Shown: positions 32,535-40,841, numbered from the stretch's first letter. The stretch: DNA of 53,775 bases from Dehalococcoidia bacterium (GCA_020432045.1 JAGQHB010000007.1:1-53775), one strand, 5' to 3'. Made by a program: numbers and translations. Notes: generated from the letters alone by a model not told the origin.

Positions 32535-33977
32535 ATGGCCGGAACAGCAGCGCTGATACTCGCGAATCGTGCATATGGCGACCACCAGTCGCCGCCGCCG
32601 GGTGCACCCATCCTGGGCTCTGGTGGGCTCGTAGCGGCCGTAGGTTCGGCGATCGCACCATGGGACGGGTCCACGGGCACGCTCTGGATCGGGGCGGGCC
32701 GGGGAGCGCACGACACGGAGTATGTAGACGAACATGGCCGCGAGGTGCTTGAGACGGGACGCGGGCCGCTGCAGCACCAACGCCTGTTCTTCGATGAGGC
32801 GACCTGGACGGGCCACTACGAAGCGGTGGCAAACGGCTTCCTCTGGCCGTTGCTACACCACGTGCGGCGGAGCATGACGGAACGAGCAGCGTTCTTTCCA
32901 CGCCCGGTGCTCCCGACAGCGGACGAGTGGCACAAGTACGAACAGGTGAACGCAGCATTTGCACGAGCGGCGGCGGCAGCGGGCACAGCGACGGCCTGGG
33001 TGCACGATTACCAACTCGCGCTCGTGCCGCGGATGCTGCGAGACCTGGGCTACGAAGGAAGAATCGGGTTCTTTCTGCACACGCCGCTGGGACCGCCAGA
33101 TGTGGCGTCGGTGGTACTGGACGACGTGGGGCGTGAACGGCTTCGCAGCGTGATAGCCGGAATCCTCGGCGCGGACCTGGCGGGCTTCCAGACCGAGCGT
33201 GACCGTGCCAACTTCGAGAACGCTGCAAGGGCGCTGTGCGGGGCCATAGTGACAGCTGGCGGGGTCCAACTGGAAGGACGGACGACGAGGACAGGGAGCT
33301 TCCCGGTTGGGGTGAATGCAGAGGACGTGACGAACGCGTTAGGAGCCGACCTTCCAGCCGCCGCCGGGAACACTCGGGGCCTGCCGCTGGTCGTCGCCCT
33401 CGAACGCGCGGACTTCACGAAGGGCATCCCGGAGCGCATGGAGGCGGTAGCACGCGCGTATGCGGATGGGGCGCGATTCGCCTATTTCGGGGCGGCGTCG
33501 CCCACCAGAGAAGGCGTAGCGCTCTACGAAGGGTTTGCCGAAGTAATTACGGCAGCAACTGCCCGGGCGGCGGCTGCGGCGCGAGAGGCAGGGTGTCCGT
33601 TTCAGCAGGTGACATCATCGCTGTCGTGGGGTGAGGTGGTGGCGCTCCTTGCGCGTGCCGACGTGGTGTTCACCTCGTCGTTGGCCGATGGGATGAACCT
33701 GGTGCCACTGCAGGCGGTGGTGGCTCAGGCGGGACGAGTACGGAGGGGTGTGGCTATCGCAGGCCGCGACGCGGGCGTCTCGATCGCCTACCCTTCGGAC
33801 GGTTCAGAGGGGCTCATCGCGGTGGACCCGCTGGAAACCTGGGCGACTGCAGACGTGCTGCGGCTTGCTACTGGCGGCAGACTGCCGGGAATGAGCGACA
33901 GACTGGTTGTAGATGTACGAACGCACGACTCCGCCAGATGGGCTGAATCGTTCATGTCCGAACTGGAGGCTACGTGA
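32535..33977 (+). CDS. otsA: Trehalose-6-phosphate synthase
   Basis: A 480-residue GT20 retaining glycosyltransferase that joins glucose from a nucleotide sugar to glucose-6-phosphate. Family parts: LILANRAYG at the start (usual V-S-N-R-L), an AWVHDYQLALVPRMLR segment, GRIGFFLHTPLGPP (usual F-H-I-P-F-P), VALERADFTKGIPERMEA (usual R-L-D-Y-I-K-G) and VFTSSLADGMNLVPLQAV (usual D-G-M-N-L-V). Several of these differ from the typical residues, notably Thr for Ile and Leu for Phe in the HTPLG stretch and Arg-Ala-Asp for Leu-Asp-Tyr, so the donor or acceptor could be altered. Its stop overlaps the otsB start, making a trehalose operon likely. Confidence 0.85.
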   Translation: MAGTAALILANRAYGDHQSPPPGAPILGSGGLVAAVGSAIAPWDGSTGTLWIGAGRGAHDTEYVDEHGREVLETGRGPLQHQRLFFDEATWTGHYEAVANGFLWPLLHHVRRSMTERAAFFPRPVLPTADEWHKYEQVNAAFARAAAAAGTATAWVHDYQLALVPRMLRDLGYEGRIGFFLHTPLGPPDVASVVLDDVGRERLRSVIAGILGADLAGFQTERDRANFENAARALCGAIVTAGGVQLEGRTTRTGSFPVGVNAEDVTNALGADLPAAAGNTRGLPLVVALERADFTKGIPERMEAVARAYADGARFAYFGAASPTREGVALYEGFAEVITAATARAAAAAREAGCPFQQVTSSLSWGEVVALLARADVVFTSSLADGMNLVPLQAVVAQAGRVRRGVAIAGRDAGVSIAYPSDGSEGLIAVDPLETWATADVLRLATGGRLPGMSDRLVVDVRTHDSARWAESFMSELEAT

Positions 33978-34762
33978 TGTTGGACCTGGCAAAAGTGGAG
34001 CGCTTCCGAACACTTGCGACCGCCCGGGGACCGTTACTCATAGCGACGGACCTGGATGGGACGCTTGCGCCCATTGTGCAGCGGGCAGGAGAGGCCAGGG
34101 TGCCGACATCGGCACTGGCTGTGCTGGACCGGCTGACACAGCGGGTAACGGTAGCTGTGATCACTGGACGTGACCTGAACACGGCGCGCCGGATGGTGCC
34201 GTGCGAGGCCGCGGTGGTGGTCGGGAGCCACGGGCTGGAAGCAACGTTCACGGACGGACTGCTCCCACACGTGGACCGGGTGGCACTGGGTTTGGCGCTG
34301 GAGCGGGTGGAGCAAGAAGTGCTTACCCGGGTGCCGAGTGCGCTAGTGGGAGTGGAACGCAAGGCGATCTCGACCGCGTTTCACTACCGCGACGCGCCGG
34401 AACTGGAGGGCAGGCTGCGGGAGGCGCTTCACGACCTTCCCGACATGCTCCGGCTACGGGATGGACGGCGCGTGCTGGAGGTGCTGCCGAACGCTGACGG
34501 GGGCAAGCACCGGGCCCTGGCGGCGCTGGTGAACCATTTCAAGCCCAGAGCGCTCCTCGTGTTGGGCGACGACCGGACGGATGCTGTGATGTTCGAGGAA
34601 GCCCTCGTCCAGCGAGAGCGCGGCCTGCATGTGCTTATCGCGGGGGTTTCGGGCGGCGAGGAAACGCCGCCGGAGATCGTCGAATTGAGTGACCTGATGC
34701 TGCATTCGACCGACGAGGCGATTGAGGCGTTAGAGACTGTGGCGCGGGCACTGGGCGTCTGA
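33977..34762 (+). CDS. otsB: Trehalose-6-phosphate phosphatase
   Basis: A 261-residue HAD-type phosphatase that finishes trehalose synthesis. Motif I is ATDLDGTLAPI, with the nucleophile and acid Asp; motif II VITGRD; Lys in GGKHRAL; motif IV LGDDRTDAVMFEEAL. The ATG at 33977 shares its A with the otsA stop (TGATG), so translation is coupled; a GTG one codon earlier is also possible. Trehalose protects against drying, salt and heat, and may be stored or used in glycolipids. Confidence 0.92.
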   Translation: MLDLAKVERFRTLATARGPLLIATDLDGTLAPIVQRAGEARVPTSALAVLDRLTQRVTVAVITGRDLNTARRMVPCEAAVVVGSHGLEATFTDGLLPHVDRVALGLALERVEQEVLTRVPSALVGVERKAISTAFHYRDAPELEGRLREALHDLPDMLRLRDGRRVLEVLPNADGGKHRALAALVNHFKPRALLVLGDDRTDAVMFEEALVQRERGLHVLIAGVSGGEETPPEIVELSDLMLHSTDEAIEALETVARALGV

Positions 34763-34772
34763 CGCGTCGGAT

Positions 34773-35345
34773 TCAGGGACAGTCGACCGAGACCCGGTCG
34801 CCAAGGGCGCCTTCGCTGCATGTGCGCCTTGCCGTGTTTACGACGACGCGGCCGGTATCGTCGACGGACACTTCGAGCCGGTCCAGATTCGGACCGTCCT
34901 GGTCGAGCCGCGCGCCGGTACCGTCGAAGATCGCACCGTTGCAGTTCTCCCGGAGCACGATGGCGGCGGTCAACGCCGACGCGGTGAACCGGTCAACATA
35001 CCGCGTGCGGGCGTCGGCGTAGGCGGGATCGGCGGGGTCTATGGTTTCGACGCGGCAACGGCGGCTATCGGAGGCACGGTTAACGGCATCAATGTCGGAG
35101 AGGGCAAAGAGTCCCTCACCGCGGAGATTGACGAGGTAGAAGCCGCTCTGAACGACCCTTGTGATCGTCCCGGGCGGATATGCCCCTGCAGGTTCGAGGA
35201 CTACTTTGCCGCTATTGGCGCCGGATTCGAGAAAGGTGATGCAGGCGCCGGCACCGACAACGAGCAGGAATAGCAGGGTGAGCGACGCGAAACAGCCCAG
35301 CAGCACCGGGGGCCGTGATGTTGGGATCGACTGGGAATCATCCAT
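34773..35345 (-). CDS. Membrane-anchored protein with Rieske-like fold lacking cluster ligands
   Basis: A 190-residue protein. A hydrophobic helix (about 13-36) anchors it; the rest should be outside. TRVVQSGFYLVNLRGEGLFALSD and, later, CNGAIFDGTGARLDQDGPN with LDRLEVSVDDTGRVVVNT follow the shape of Rieske domains (C-x-H-x-G-x-x-F-D ... G-P-A ... L). The Cys-x-His pairs that hold the [2Fe-2S] cluster are not there: RCRVE and CNGAI keep one Cys each and no His. The fold assignment is my inference. It converges on otsB, 10 bases apart. A structural or redox-dead relative is the best guess. Confidence 0.5.
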   Translation of the reverse strand: MDDSQSIPTSRPPVLLGCFASLTLLFLLVVGAGACITFLESGANSGKVVLEPAGAYPPGTITRVVQSGFYLVNLRGEGLFALSDIDAVNRASDSRRCRVETIDPADPAYADARTRYVDRFTASALTAAIVLRENCNGAIFDGTGARLDQDGPNLDRLEVSVDDTGRVVVNTARRTCSEGALGDRVSVDCP

Positions 35346-35399
35346 CGAAACCGTAGCGTAGCGGCGAGGCCCGGAAGGATGCAGTGAGGGACGGGAGCT

Positions 35400-36038
35400 T
35401 TACATCAGAGCAGGGCGGCGCGGCTCCAGTGCAGGACGTGCCAGCAACTCGGAAAGGCGGGCGTCGAGTGCGCTATCGAGCGCGGCCAGCGGCCATGTGG
35501 AGTCAACGAGGCCGGCAGATACGGCCTGGGCGGCGGTAACCGGTTCTCCCGTGAGAATCATGTGCGCGGCGACGCCCGGCGGGATGGTGCGGGGTAGTGT
35601 CTGAGTGCCGCCGGCCGAGGGGATGTACCCGAGGCTGACCTCGGGGAGGGCGAAGGTCGCATCGTCTGCTGCGATGCGCTCATCACAGCAGACGGGCAGC
35701 TCGAGGCCCGCGCCGAAGCAGAAGCCGTGCATGCGGGCGATGGTGTAACAGCGATGCGAGAGCAACAGTTCCCAGACGTCCCGTTCGTGCCGGGCCCGAC
35801 GGGCATCGATCAGGGACGGTGCAGTGCCGAATTCAGCGATGTCGGCGCCCGCGCTGAACGCCCGCCCTTCGCCGCGAAAGACGATGATGCGCACATCGGG
35901 CAGGTCACGGCAGGCCTCGAGATACGACCAGAGGAGGTCGCGCATCTCCAGGTTAATGGCGTTGAGGCGACGCGGGCGGTTGAGCGCGATGGTCGCGACG
36001 CCACGGGCATCGATATCGAAGAGGACCAGATCGGCCAT
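35400..36038 (-). CDS. Enoyl-CoA hydratase/isomerase (crotonase family)
   Basis: A 212-residue crotonase, shorter than the usual 255 as the C-terminal helices are reduced. RPRRLNAINLEMRDLL is the family start; FSAGADIAEFG and GFCFGAGLELPVCCD build the oxyanion hole; the two catalytic Glu positions of hydratases are kept (GLELP and LPEVSLGYIPSAGGTQ). It should hydrate 2-enoyl-CoA, probably in fatty or aromatic acid breakdown. I chose the ATG at 36038; the longer frame runs into the next gene. It follows two small genes and a diverged crotonase on the same strand. Confidence 0.85.
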   Translation of the reverse strand: MADLVLFDIDARGVATIALNRPRRLNAINLEMRDLLWSYLEACRDLPDVRIIVFRGEGRAFSAGADIAEFGTAPSLIDARRARHERDVWELLLSHRCYTIARMHGFCFGAGLELPVCCDERIAADDATFALPEVSLGYIPSAGGTQTLPRTIPPGVAAHMILTGEPVTAAQAVSAGLVDSTWPLAALDSALDARLSELLARPALEPRRPALM

Positions 36039-36054
36039 GGAGATGGCCCCTTTG

Positions 36055-36294
36055 CTAGACCCAGTCCGGCCGGCGGATTTGGCTCTTGGCGCGCGTGGCG
36101 AAGCTGCGAGCGAGGTCTTCGTTCGCCTTGCGAACGAAGTCATCCATGTCATCGCTACCGAGCTTCATCTTGCCTGACCGCCAACGCTTCAGCATGGCGC
36201 GGTCGCGGTCGCTGAGGCCGGCCTCATCGGCGATACGGTTGATGATGACAGTGAGCGCTTCGACGAGTTCGTCATCCGTGAATTCGACATTCAT
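36055..36294 (-). CDS. Small protein (79 aa), related to the next upstream gene
   Basis: A 79-residue soluble protein, acidic at the start (MNVEFTDDELVEALTVIIN) and basic at the end (KSQIRRPDWV), mostly helical. I do not recognise the family. It looks like the protein of the gene just upstream: both have a hydrophobic helix, an LSxxxxxxLKRWRS or IRRWRS stretch, then a helix ending in a basic patch. It starts 2 bases after that gene and is followed by the crotonase 16 bases on. The two may form a heterodimer, which is speculation. Confidence 0.65.
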   Translation of the reverse strand: MNVEFTDDELVEALTVIINRIADEAGLSDRDRAMLKRWRSGKMKLGSDDMDDFVRKANEDLARSFATRAKSQIRRPDWV

Positions 36295-36296
36295 CG

Positions 36297-36551
36297 TTAT
36301 TTCCTGACCGATTCGGCGCGCGAACCACGAGTCTTGATACGGCGGAGGAACTTGGCGTCCAGGCGCGCGTTCAGCGTCTTGTTCACGGCGTCCGTCAGTT
36401 CGGCGATGCCTGTGGATGTCTCGCCGTTGTCGCTGCGCCAGCGACGAATGGCTTCCACGCCTTCGGGCGAGAGGTCAGCGTTATCAATGGCCACCGCGCT
36501 GGCAACCATCATAAGCGACCAGGTTTCTGGCTCTTCGAGCAACACGATCAT
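36297..36551 (-). CDS. Small protein (84 aa), related to the downstream gene
   Basis: An 84-residue protein starting MIVLLEEPETWSLMMVASAV, with EAIRRWRSDNGETS in the middle and a basic tail (RRIKTRGSRAESVRK). Family unknown. It shares its helix-RRWRS-helix plan with the 79-residue protein downstream, so an old duplication is likely. Its start is 2 bases after the stop of the diverged crotonase gene, and the block 37210-35400 reads as one four-gene operon. The ATG at 36551 was chosen as the only start that does not run into the crotonase frame. Confidence 0.65.
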   Translation of the reverse strand: MIVLLEEPETWSLMMVASAVAIDNADLSPEGVEAIRRWRSDNGETSTGIAELTDAVNKTLNARLDAKFLRRIKTRGSRAESVRK

Positions 36552-36553
36552 CG

Positions 36554-37210
36554 TTAATCCCCTTTGAATGCCGGCGTCCGCTTTTCCACGAAGGCCGCCA
36601 CCCCTTCCGCGCGATCTTTGGTGGACTGAAGAAGGATGGTCAAATCCGTTTCGAATCGGAGCGCCTGCGAGAGCGGCATTTCGAGGCCACGCCAGACGGA
36701 TTCCTTGGCGAAACGTTCGGCGATGGGGCCGCGGGATGCGATGACTCGCGCAAGCCGCAACGCCTCCACCATTGCATCTTCTACGACTGCCGAGACGAGA
36801 CCGATCTTCACGGCGAGCGAGGCATCGACCTCTCCGCGCGTCTCCAGCAGCGATACGATACCGGATTCGCGGACGAGCGACAGGGTACGCCGGGAAGCGG
36901 TTGGAGCGAGACGAGCATCGAGCGTGGCGGAGGCGACGCGAATGTCGCAACCCAGTGCCCGGGCCATGGACAGATTTGAGACACTTCCGGAAAGGGCGGC
37001 AATGAGGGGAACGGGGAATCGTTCCAGCCAACGCTGGCCAGCCTCGCCTGGATGTTCACCGTCCGCCGAATCCGAGAAATCGAGCACTGCGGCGCGCAGT
37101 GTGTACCCATCGGTGAGCGGGGCGAGGGCCTCCTGCAGGTGACGGAAAGGCCCACCGCCGGCGCCGCGGATGACAGCTACCTGGCCGTCTGCCGAGAACT
37201 CCACATCCAT
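36554..37210 (-). CDS. Diverged crotonase-family protein
   Basis: A 218-residue protein with the crotonase plan but weak motifs: PVPLIAALSGSVSNLSMARALGCDIRVAS replaces the usual oxyanion-hole A-x-x-G-x-x-x-G-G-G-x-E-L, so the Glu is lost, and the front G-A-D-[IL] loop is missing. APTASRRTLSLVRESG sits where the second Glu (P-E-x-x-x-G) would be. The end, SVWRGLEMPLSQALRFE with EGVAAFVEKRTPAFKG, is typical. It may bind acyl-CoA without acting as a hydratase. First gene of the operon, with a TAGTCT box 6 bases before the ATG. Confidence 0.7.
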   Translation of the reverse strand: MDVEFSADGQVAVIRGAGGGPFRHLQEALAPLTDGYTLRAAVLDFSDSADGEHPGEAGQRWLERFPVPLIAALSGSVSNLSMARALGCDIRVASATLDARLAPTASRRTLSLVRESGIVSLLETRGEVDASLAVKIGLVSAVVEDAMVEALRLARVIASRGPIAERFAKESVWRGLEMPLSQALRFETDLTILLQSTKDRAEGVAAFVEKRTPAFKGD

Positions 37211-37216
37211 CCGGGA

Positions 37217-37222
37217 AGACTA
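37217..37222 (-). promoter_or_regulatory. -10 box TAGTCT, leaderless start of the crotonase operon
   Basis: On the minus strand TAGTCT is followed by 6 bases and the ATG at 37210. Confidence 0.45.
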
Positions 37223-37299
37223 GCGGGCCGCGGCGGTTGCGGGGAGAGGCGGCCAGCCGGAGAATCGAGCGCGCGCAACCAGCACGGGGCGAGGGACGG

Positions 37300-37803
37300 A
37301 TGGCGAATCTCAAGGCTGCAGTGCCGATCGAAGAGAATAAGTCGGGGGCCTACGTCCACGACCGGACGCGGATTCCCGCCAATCCGGAGTGGAACTGGAA
37401 GCAGTGGGCCGCGAACAACCAGGGTTACCTCTGGGGCATCGCCTTCGGGCTCCTACTCACTGCCGCTGTGATGGAGACACGAGAGGCGTGGGAATCCCAC
37501 CGTGACTGGGTGCCACCGGCGTTGTTGGTGCCGGCTGTGCTGAGCGGGCTGGCGCTGGGCCACCTTGGCCAGAGGGGCAAGGTGAATGCAGTGGCAGTGC
37601 CGGGGTTCCTGCTGGGCGTGACACTGTTCGCGATTGTGATGCACCTCTGGGTGAAGGAAGACCATCCCGGCAACGGCGGGCTGCTGACGACGTTCACGAT
37701 CATCTCGTATGCATCGCTCATCGCCGCTGCACATTGGCTTATCGCCGCAGTGATATTCGTAGAAGTGACGGATCCGACACGACCGCCTGAACCGGAGATG
37801 TAG
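37300..37803 (+). CDS. Membrane protein, four predicted helices
   Basis: A 167-residue protein. After a polar start (about 1-40) there are hydrophobic segments near 43-58, 72-89, 98-116 and 130-156. I do not recognise a family. ATG 37300 lies behind GAGGGA. Its stop shares a base with the GTG of the SH3-type lipoprotein gene, so the two are one unit. The cytoplasmic start is rich in Trp and Asn (NPEWNWKQWAANNQ), which is unusual. Confidence 0.6.
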   Translation: MANLKAAVPIEENKSGAYVHDRTRIPANPEWNWKQWAANNQGYLWGIAFGLLLTAAVMETREAWESHRDWVPPALLVPAVLSGLALGHLGQRGKVNAVAVPGFLLGVTLFAIVMHLWVKEDHPGNGGLLTTFTIISYASLIAAAHWLIAAVIFVEVTDPTRPPEPEM

Positions 37804-38576
37804 TGCGCGCGAGCGCTGTTGCCTGGATTGCAGCCGCTACCGTGCTGATATTCGCATGTGGCGGGAGCAGTACGACCGAGCCGAGTGCGGAATCGAGTCC
37901 TGGTGCCGCAACGGCAACCGGGACTACGGCGTCGGCGACCCCCACGGCGATACCTACTGCGACGGTGATCACAACTCCGACCCCGACCGCCACGGAACCA
38001 GCTTCACCGACGAACCCGTTGCCAGCCGTTCTACGCGACACGGGCGGCATCACCGGGCAGGCGTGCCTGGCGCCCGAGAACGCGGCGAAGACCTGCGTCG
38101 AACTGCAGTCCAGCGATGTCACCGTGCGCGGCGGAATCGCGGTATTCGGCCTTTCAAGCGGTGCTGGCGGGGTGGCAGCCGTGTACGGGCGAACACAGGC
38201 CGGCGAGTGGAAGCCATGGTTCAGGACGCAAAACGCGTTTTCGCTGCTCTTCCTCCCGGGAGATGTACGTATTTGCGCAGACGGGGACGGGCTGAACGTA
38301 CGGGAGCAGGCGTCCCTGGCTGGTCCCGTGCTGACGACCCTGGCCGACGACACGATTGCGCGTGCAGAGGAGTTCGTCCTGGATACTGCAGCATCAAGTG
38401 ATCGCACACGAGGCTTCGGCTGGTACCGATTGACGACGCCAGCTGAGGGATGGGCGCATTCGGAGTTCCTCGCGGCGGCAGCGGAGGGCAACTGCACTAC
38501 GAGAAACGCGCAGGTAGGCTCGACCTCGACACCGCCCGCAGATTCGACAACGACGCCGACGGCGGGCGCGCGCTAG
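37803..38576 (+). CDS. Lipoprotein with bacterial SH3-type domain
   Basis: A 257-residue exported protein. The signal peptide ends in the lipobox IFAC (Cys19), followed by a Thr/Pro/Ala-rich linker to about residue 75. The C-terminal half has GDVRICADGDGLNVREQASLAG and GWYRLTTPAEGWAHSEFL, the SH3b pattern (L-N-V-R ... W-x-x-V ... G-W), which often binds peptidoglycan. A Thr/Pro-rich tail closes it. GTG 37803 overlaps the previous stop by one base. The role is probably in the cell wall, with the upstream membrane protein as a possible partner. Confidence 0.75.
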   Translation: MRASAVAWIAAATVLIFACGGSSTTEPSAESSPGAATATGTTASATPTAIPTATVITTPTPTATEPASPTNPLPAVLRDTGGITGQACLAPENAAKTCVELQSSDVTVRGGIAVFGLSSGAGGVAAVYGRTQAGEWKPWFRTQNAFSLLFLPGDVRICADGDGLNVREQASLAGPVLTTLADDTIARAEEFVLDTAASSDRTRGFGWYRLTTPAEGWAHSEFLAAAAEGNCTTRNAQVGSTSTPPADSTTTPTAGAR

Positions 38577-38739
38577 AAGCAGGCCAGGGCATCCGGCAGC
38601 GCGAGGCGTGACATCAGGCTATGACGGCGGATTCCACCGATGTTCGTTCCGGGTGAGGACGGGGCCTTTGCGGGTTCCGATAAGCAGGATCGAAGGCACT
38701 GGTGCCTCCCCGGGATCTCAACGCCAGGAGTGTCGCGAC

Positions 38740-39120
38740 TTATCCGTCTCCAAGGCTCTGCGCCAGCATGAGAGCGTTTCCATCGGGATCGCGGAACGTG
38801 GCGAGGCGAACGAGGCCCGGAAGGTCCTGCGTCGGGCCATCAAAGGCGACGCCTTTGCTTTCGAGTTCGGAGCGCGTTGCATCGATATCGAGCACACCGA
38901 GCGTGATCGTGGCGCCGCCGGACTGACTAACGGGTTCGCCATCCATAGACTGCGAGAGCCCGACGTTGGCGCCAGCGAGGGGCGTCGAGAATTCGCCCCA
39001 GCCAATGTCCTCGACGGCGTAGACCGGCTGGAAACCGAGGACGCTGGTGTACCACTCGGCTGACCGCTTGAAGTCGGAGACGGTGATGGCGAGGGTCAGT
39101 TCTGGCTTGAAGGCTGGCAT
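38740..39120 (-). CDS. VOC-family protein
   Basis: A 126-residue single-domain vicinal-oxygen-chelate protein: LAITVSDFKRSAEWYTSVLGF at the start and FRDPDGNALMLAQSL at the end, as in bleomycin-resistance and glyoxalase-like proteins. Glyoxalase metal ligands are only partly kept. The substrate is unknown. ATG 39120 lies behind AGGAGG. It is divergent from the HxlR-type regulator 26 bases away, which may control it. Between its stop and the lipoprotein gene is 163 bases with only a 14-base palindrome (38694-38707). Confidence 0.8.
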   Translation of the reverse strand: MPAFKPELTLAITVSDFKRSAEWYTSVLGFQPVYAVEDIGWGEFSTPLAGANVGLSQSMDGEPVSQSGGATITLGVLDIDATRSELESKGVAFDGPTQDLPGLVRLATFRDPDGNALMLAQSLGDG

Positions 39121-39146
39121 CGCGGGATCCTCCTGAGGGCTGTAGA

Positions 39147-39734
39147 TTGGGTTTAGTAGGGAAAGTAGACCAGGTGCAAAAAGACGTCAACCCTGAATTC
39201 CTGGGTGCTACCCGGCTTCTTCACCGACGCTGGTCGGTCCCGGTGGTGGGGGTAATCCACCGGGACGGGCCACAGCGATTCGGCGCGCTGGCGGCGAATC
39301 TGAGCCGGGCGAGCCGGGATACGTTGACAGAGACGCTCCGCGACCTGGAACAAGCCGGTGTCATCACTCGCGGACTCGGCATGTACTCGCTGACGGCACA
39401 GGGGAGACTGCTTGGCGACGCGGCACTGGGTGCGATCGCCGCTGTCCGATCCGAGGAGATTCTTGGGATTGCATTGAAGAAGTGGCCGATGATGGTGATG
39501 GTGGCCGTCGGCCGCGGGTGCCACCGTTTTAACGAGATCAAAGGGCGATTGCCGGGGCTGACTTCGGGGGCGCTGGCACCGGCGCTAAAGGATCTTGAGC
39601 GGGCCGGGCTCGTGGAGCGGCGAGTGTCGGAGGGGTACCCACCGACGGTCGCTTATGTGCTAACCCCCCGCGGGGAACGAGTTTTCCCAGCGATGGACAG
39701 GATCATCCGGGCAGCTGCGCTCGCGGCCAGTTAG
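39147..39734 (+). CDS. HxlR-type regulator with two winged-helix domains
   Basis: A 195-residue protein with two HxlR-like winged helices in one chain. The first (about 18-95) has ATRLLHRRWSVPVVGVIHRDG and SRDTLTETLRDLEQAGVI; the second (about 100-190) has KKWPMMVMVAVGRGCHRFNEIKGRLPGLTSGALAPALKDLERAGLVERRV. HxlR proteins usually have one domain and dimerise, so this is a built-in dimer. The start is uncertain: TTG 39147 sits 7 bases after GAGGG, and GTG 39174 is the alternative. It lies back to back with the VOC gene, a likely target. Confidence 0.8.
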   Translation: MGLVGKVDQVQKDVNPEFLGATRLLHRRWSVPVVGVIHRDGPQRFGALAANLSRASRDTLTETLRDLEQAGVITRGLGMYSLTAQGRLLGDAALGAIAAVRSEEILGIALKKWPMMVMVAVGRGCHRFNEIKGRLPGLTSGALAPALKDLERAGLVERRVSEGYPPTVAYVLTPRGERVFPAMDRIIRAAALAAS

Positions 39735-39774
39735 GCGCATGGTTGTGCAAGAATGGGGGCCGGAGAAACGCAAG

Positions 39775-40611
39775 ATGGCCATCCAGGTAACCCTGCTCTC
39801 GCGGTCAGAGAACCCGCTACGGTCCCTCTACGAGGCCTACCGGACGTGTTACAGCCAGCTGACGCCGCAGCAGGTCCACCAGCGGATCGAAGACGAGCGG
39901 ATCGGCGAAGAGCAGATGCGCGATTTCATCGTCGAGCGGCTGAAGACTGGCCATGCGAGCCCGCTGGAGCAGGTGTGGTTCGAGTTCGCGATCTCGGGGG
40001 TTTCGAGAGCGTTCAGCCACCAATTCGTGCGGCATCGCGTGGGGATCTCGTTCGAACAGCAGAGCCAGCGTTACGTGACCTACAAAGGTGGTGAGTTCCC
40101 TTACACGATCCCGGACACGGTGCGGCGCGCCGGGATGGATGGGGAGATGGCGGATCTGTTCGAGAAGGTAAGCGAGCTCTACGAGGCGATGGTGGCAGCC
40201 GGTGTGCCGGCTGAGGATGCTCGGTTTTTGCTGCCGAATGCGACAAATACGAACTTCAAGATCACCGTGAACTTCCAGTCGCTGCTGCACATCTGCGACT
40301 TACGGCTCTGCACGCGAGCGCAGTGGGAATTCCGCAAGGTGGCGGCGCTGCTGCGGAGCGAGGTGATGAGAGCTGAGCCCACGCTGGGCAAGTATCTGCA
40401 GCCGAAGTGCGGCGAGCACCGGCTGGGCTACTGCGACGAAAGCGAGAAGGACTGGGAGGCATGCCCGATTGGGCGCGTACGGCCGCACAAGGACGCTCTG
40501 TTCCGGCTGTACGATGCGCACCGGCGTGGCGAGCTGCAGCCGTTGGACGAAGATGCGTGGCGGGCCATCGAGACGTTCGACGAGGGCGGAGGCGCCGTGA
40601 CTGGCGGCTAA
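39775..40611 (+). CDS. thyX: FAD-dependent thymidylate synthase ThyX
   Basis: A 278-residue flavoenzyme that methylates dUMP to dTMP with methylene-tetrahydrofolate and NADPH. The signature is RHRVGISFEQQSQRY: RHR then 8 residues then Ser, the longer of the known RHRx7-8S forms. FAISGVSRAFSHQFVRHR, LPNATNTNFKITVNFQSLLHICDLR and CTRAQWEFRKVA complete the FAD and dUMP sites. I prefer ATG 39775 (AIQVTLLSRSENP) over the frame start at 39739. A small membrane protein follows 2 bases on. Confidence 0.94.
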   Translation: MAIQVTLLSRSENPLRSLYEAYRTCYSQLTPQQVHQRIEDERIGEEQMRDFIVERLKTGHASPLEQVWFEFAISGVSRAFSHQFVRHRVGISFEQQSQRYVTYKGGEFPYTIPDTVRRAGMDGEMADLFEKVSELYEAMVAAGVPAEDARFLLPNATNTNFKITVNFQSLLHICDLRLCTRAQWEFRKVAALLRSEVMRAEPTLGKYLQPKCGEHRLGYCDESEKDWEACPIGRVRPHKDALFRLYDAHRRGELQPLDEDAWRAIETFDEGGGAVTGG

Positions 40612-40613
40612 CC

Positions 40614-40841
40614 ATGGGCGGCAGGTTGTTGTTCCCGGCGTTCCCGAACAAGCGGCTGTTGCCGGTGGGCCTGACAGTGCTCGGCGTGGCGGGCATCGGC
40701 GCTGGACTGGTGCTGGACGACACGACGCTGCTCACCGTCGGGGTGCTCGGACTGGGCGGCGTGGGCGCTGGCTATGTGCTTTCGCGGCTGGTGTTGGGCG
40801 ACCCGGCCGATGACCCTGCCGGCGACATTCGTCCGGAATAA
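40614..40841 (+). CDS. Small membrane protein (75 aa)
   Basis: A 75-residue protein with two hydrophobic segments, about 16-33 (LPVGLTVLGVAGIGAGLVL) and 37-57 (LLTVGVLGLGGVGAGYVL), and an acidic tail (GDPADDPAGDIRPE). Family unknown. It starts 2 bases after the thyX stop and is surely co-transcribed with it. Confidence 0.55.
   Translation: MGGRLLFPAFPNKRLLPVGLTVLGVAGIGAGLVLDDTTLLTVGVLGLGGVGAGYVLSRLVLGDPADDPAGDIRPE

Noticed and set aside
38694-38707. Palindrome AGGCACTGGTGCCT between converging genes
   Set aside because: Too short for a clear terminator and no second copy seen.
38577-38739. Possible tRNA or small RNA gene
   Set aside because: No cloverleaf arms or T-loop sequence could be found.
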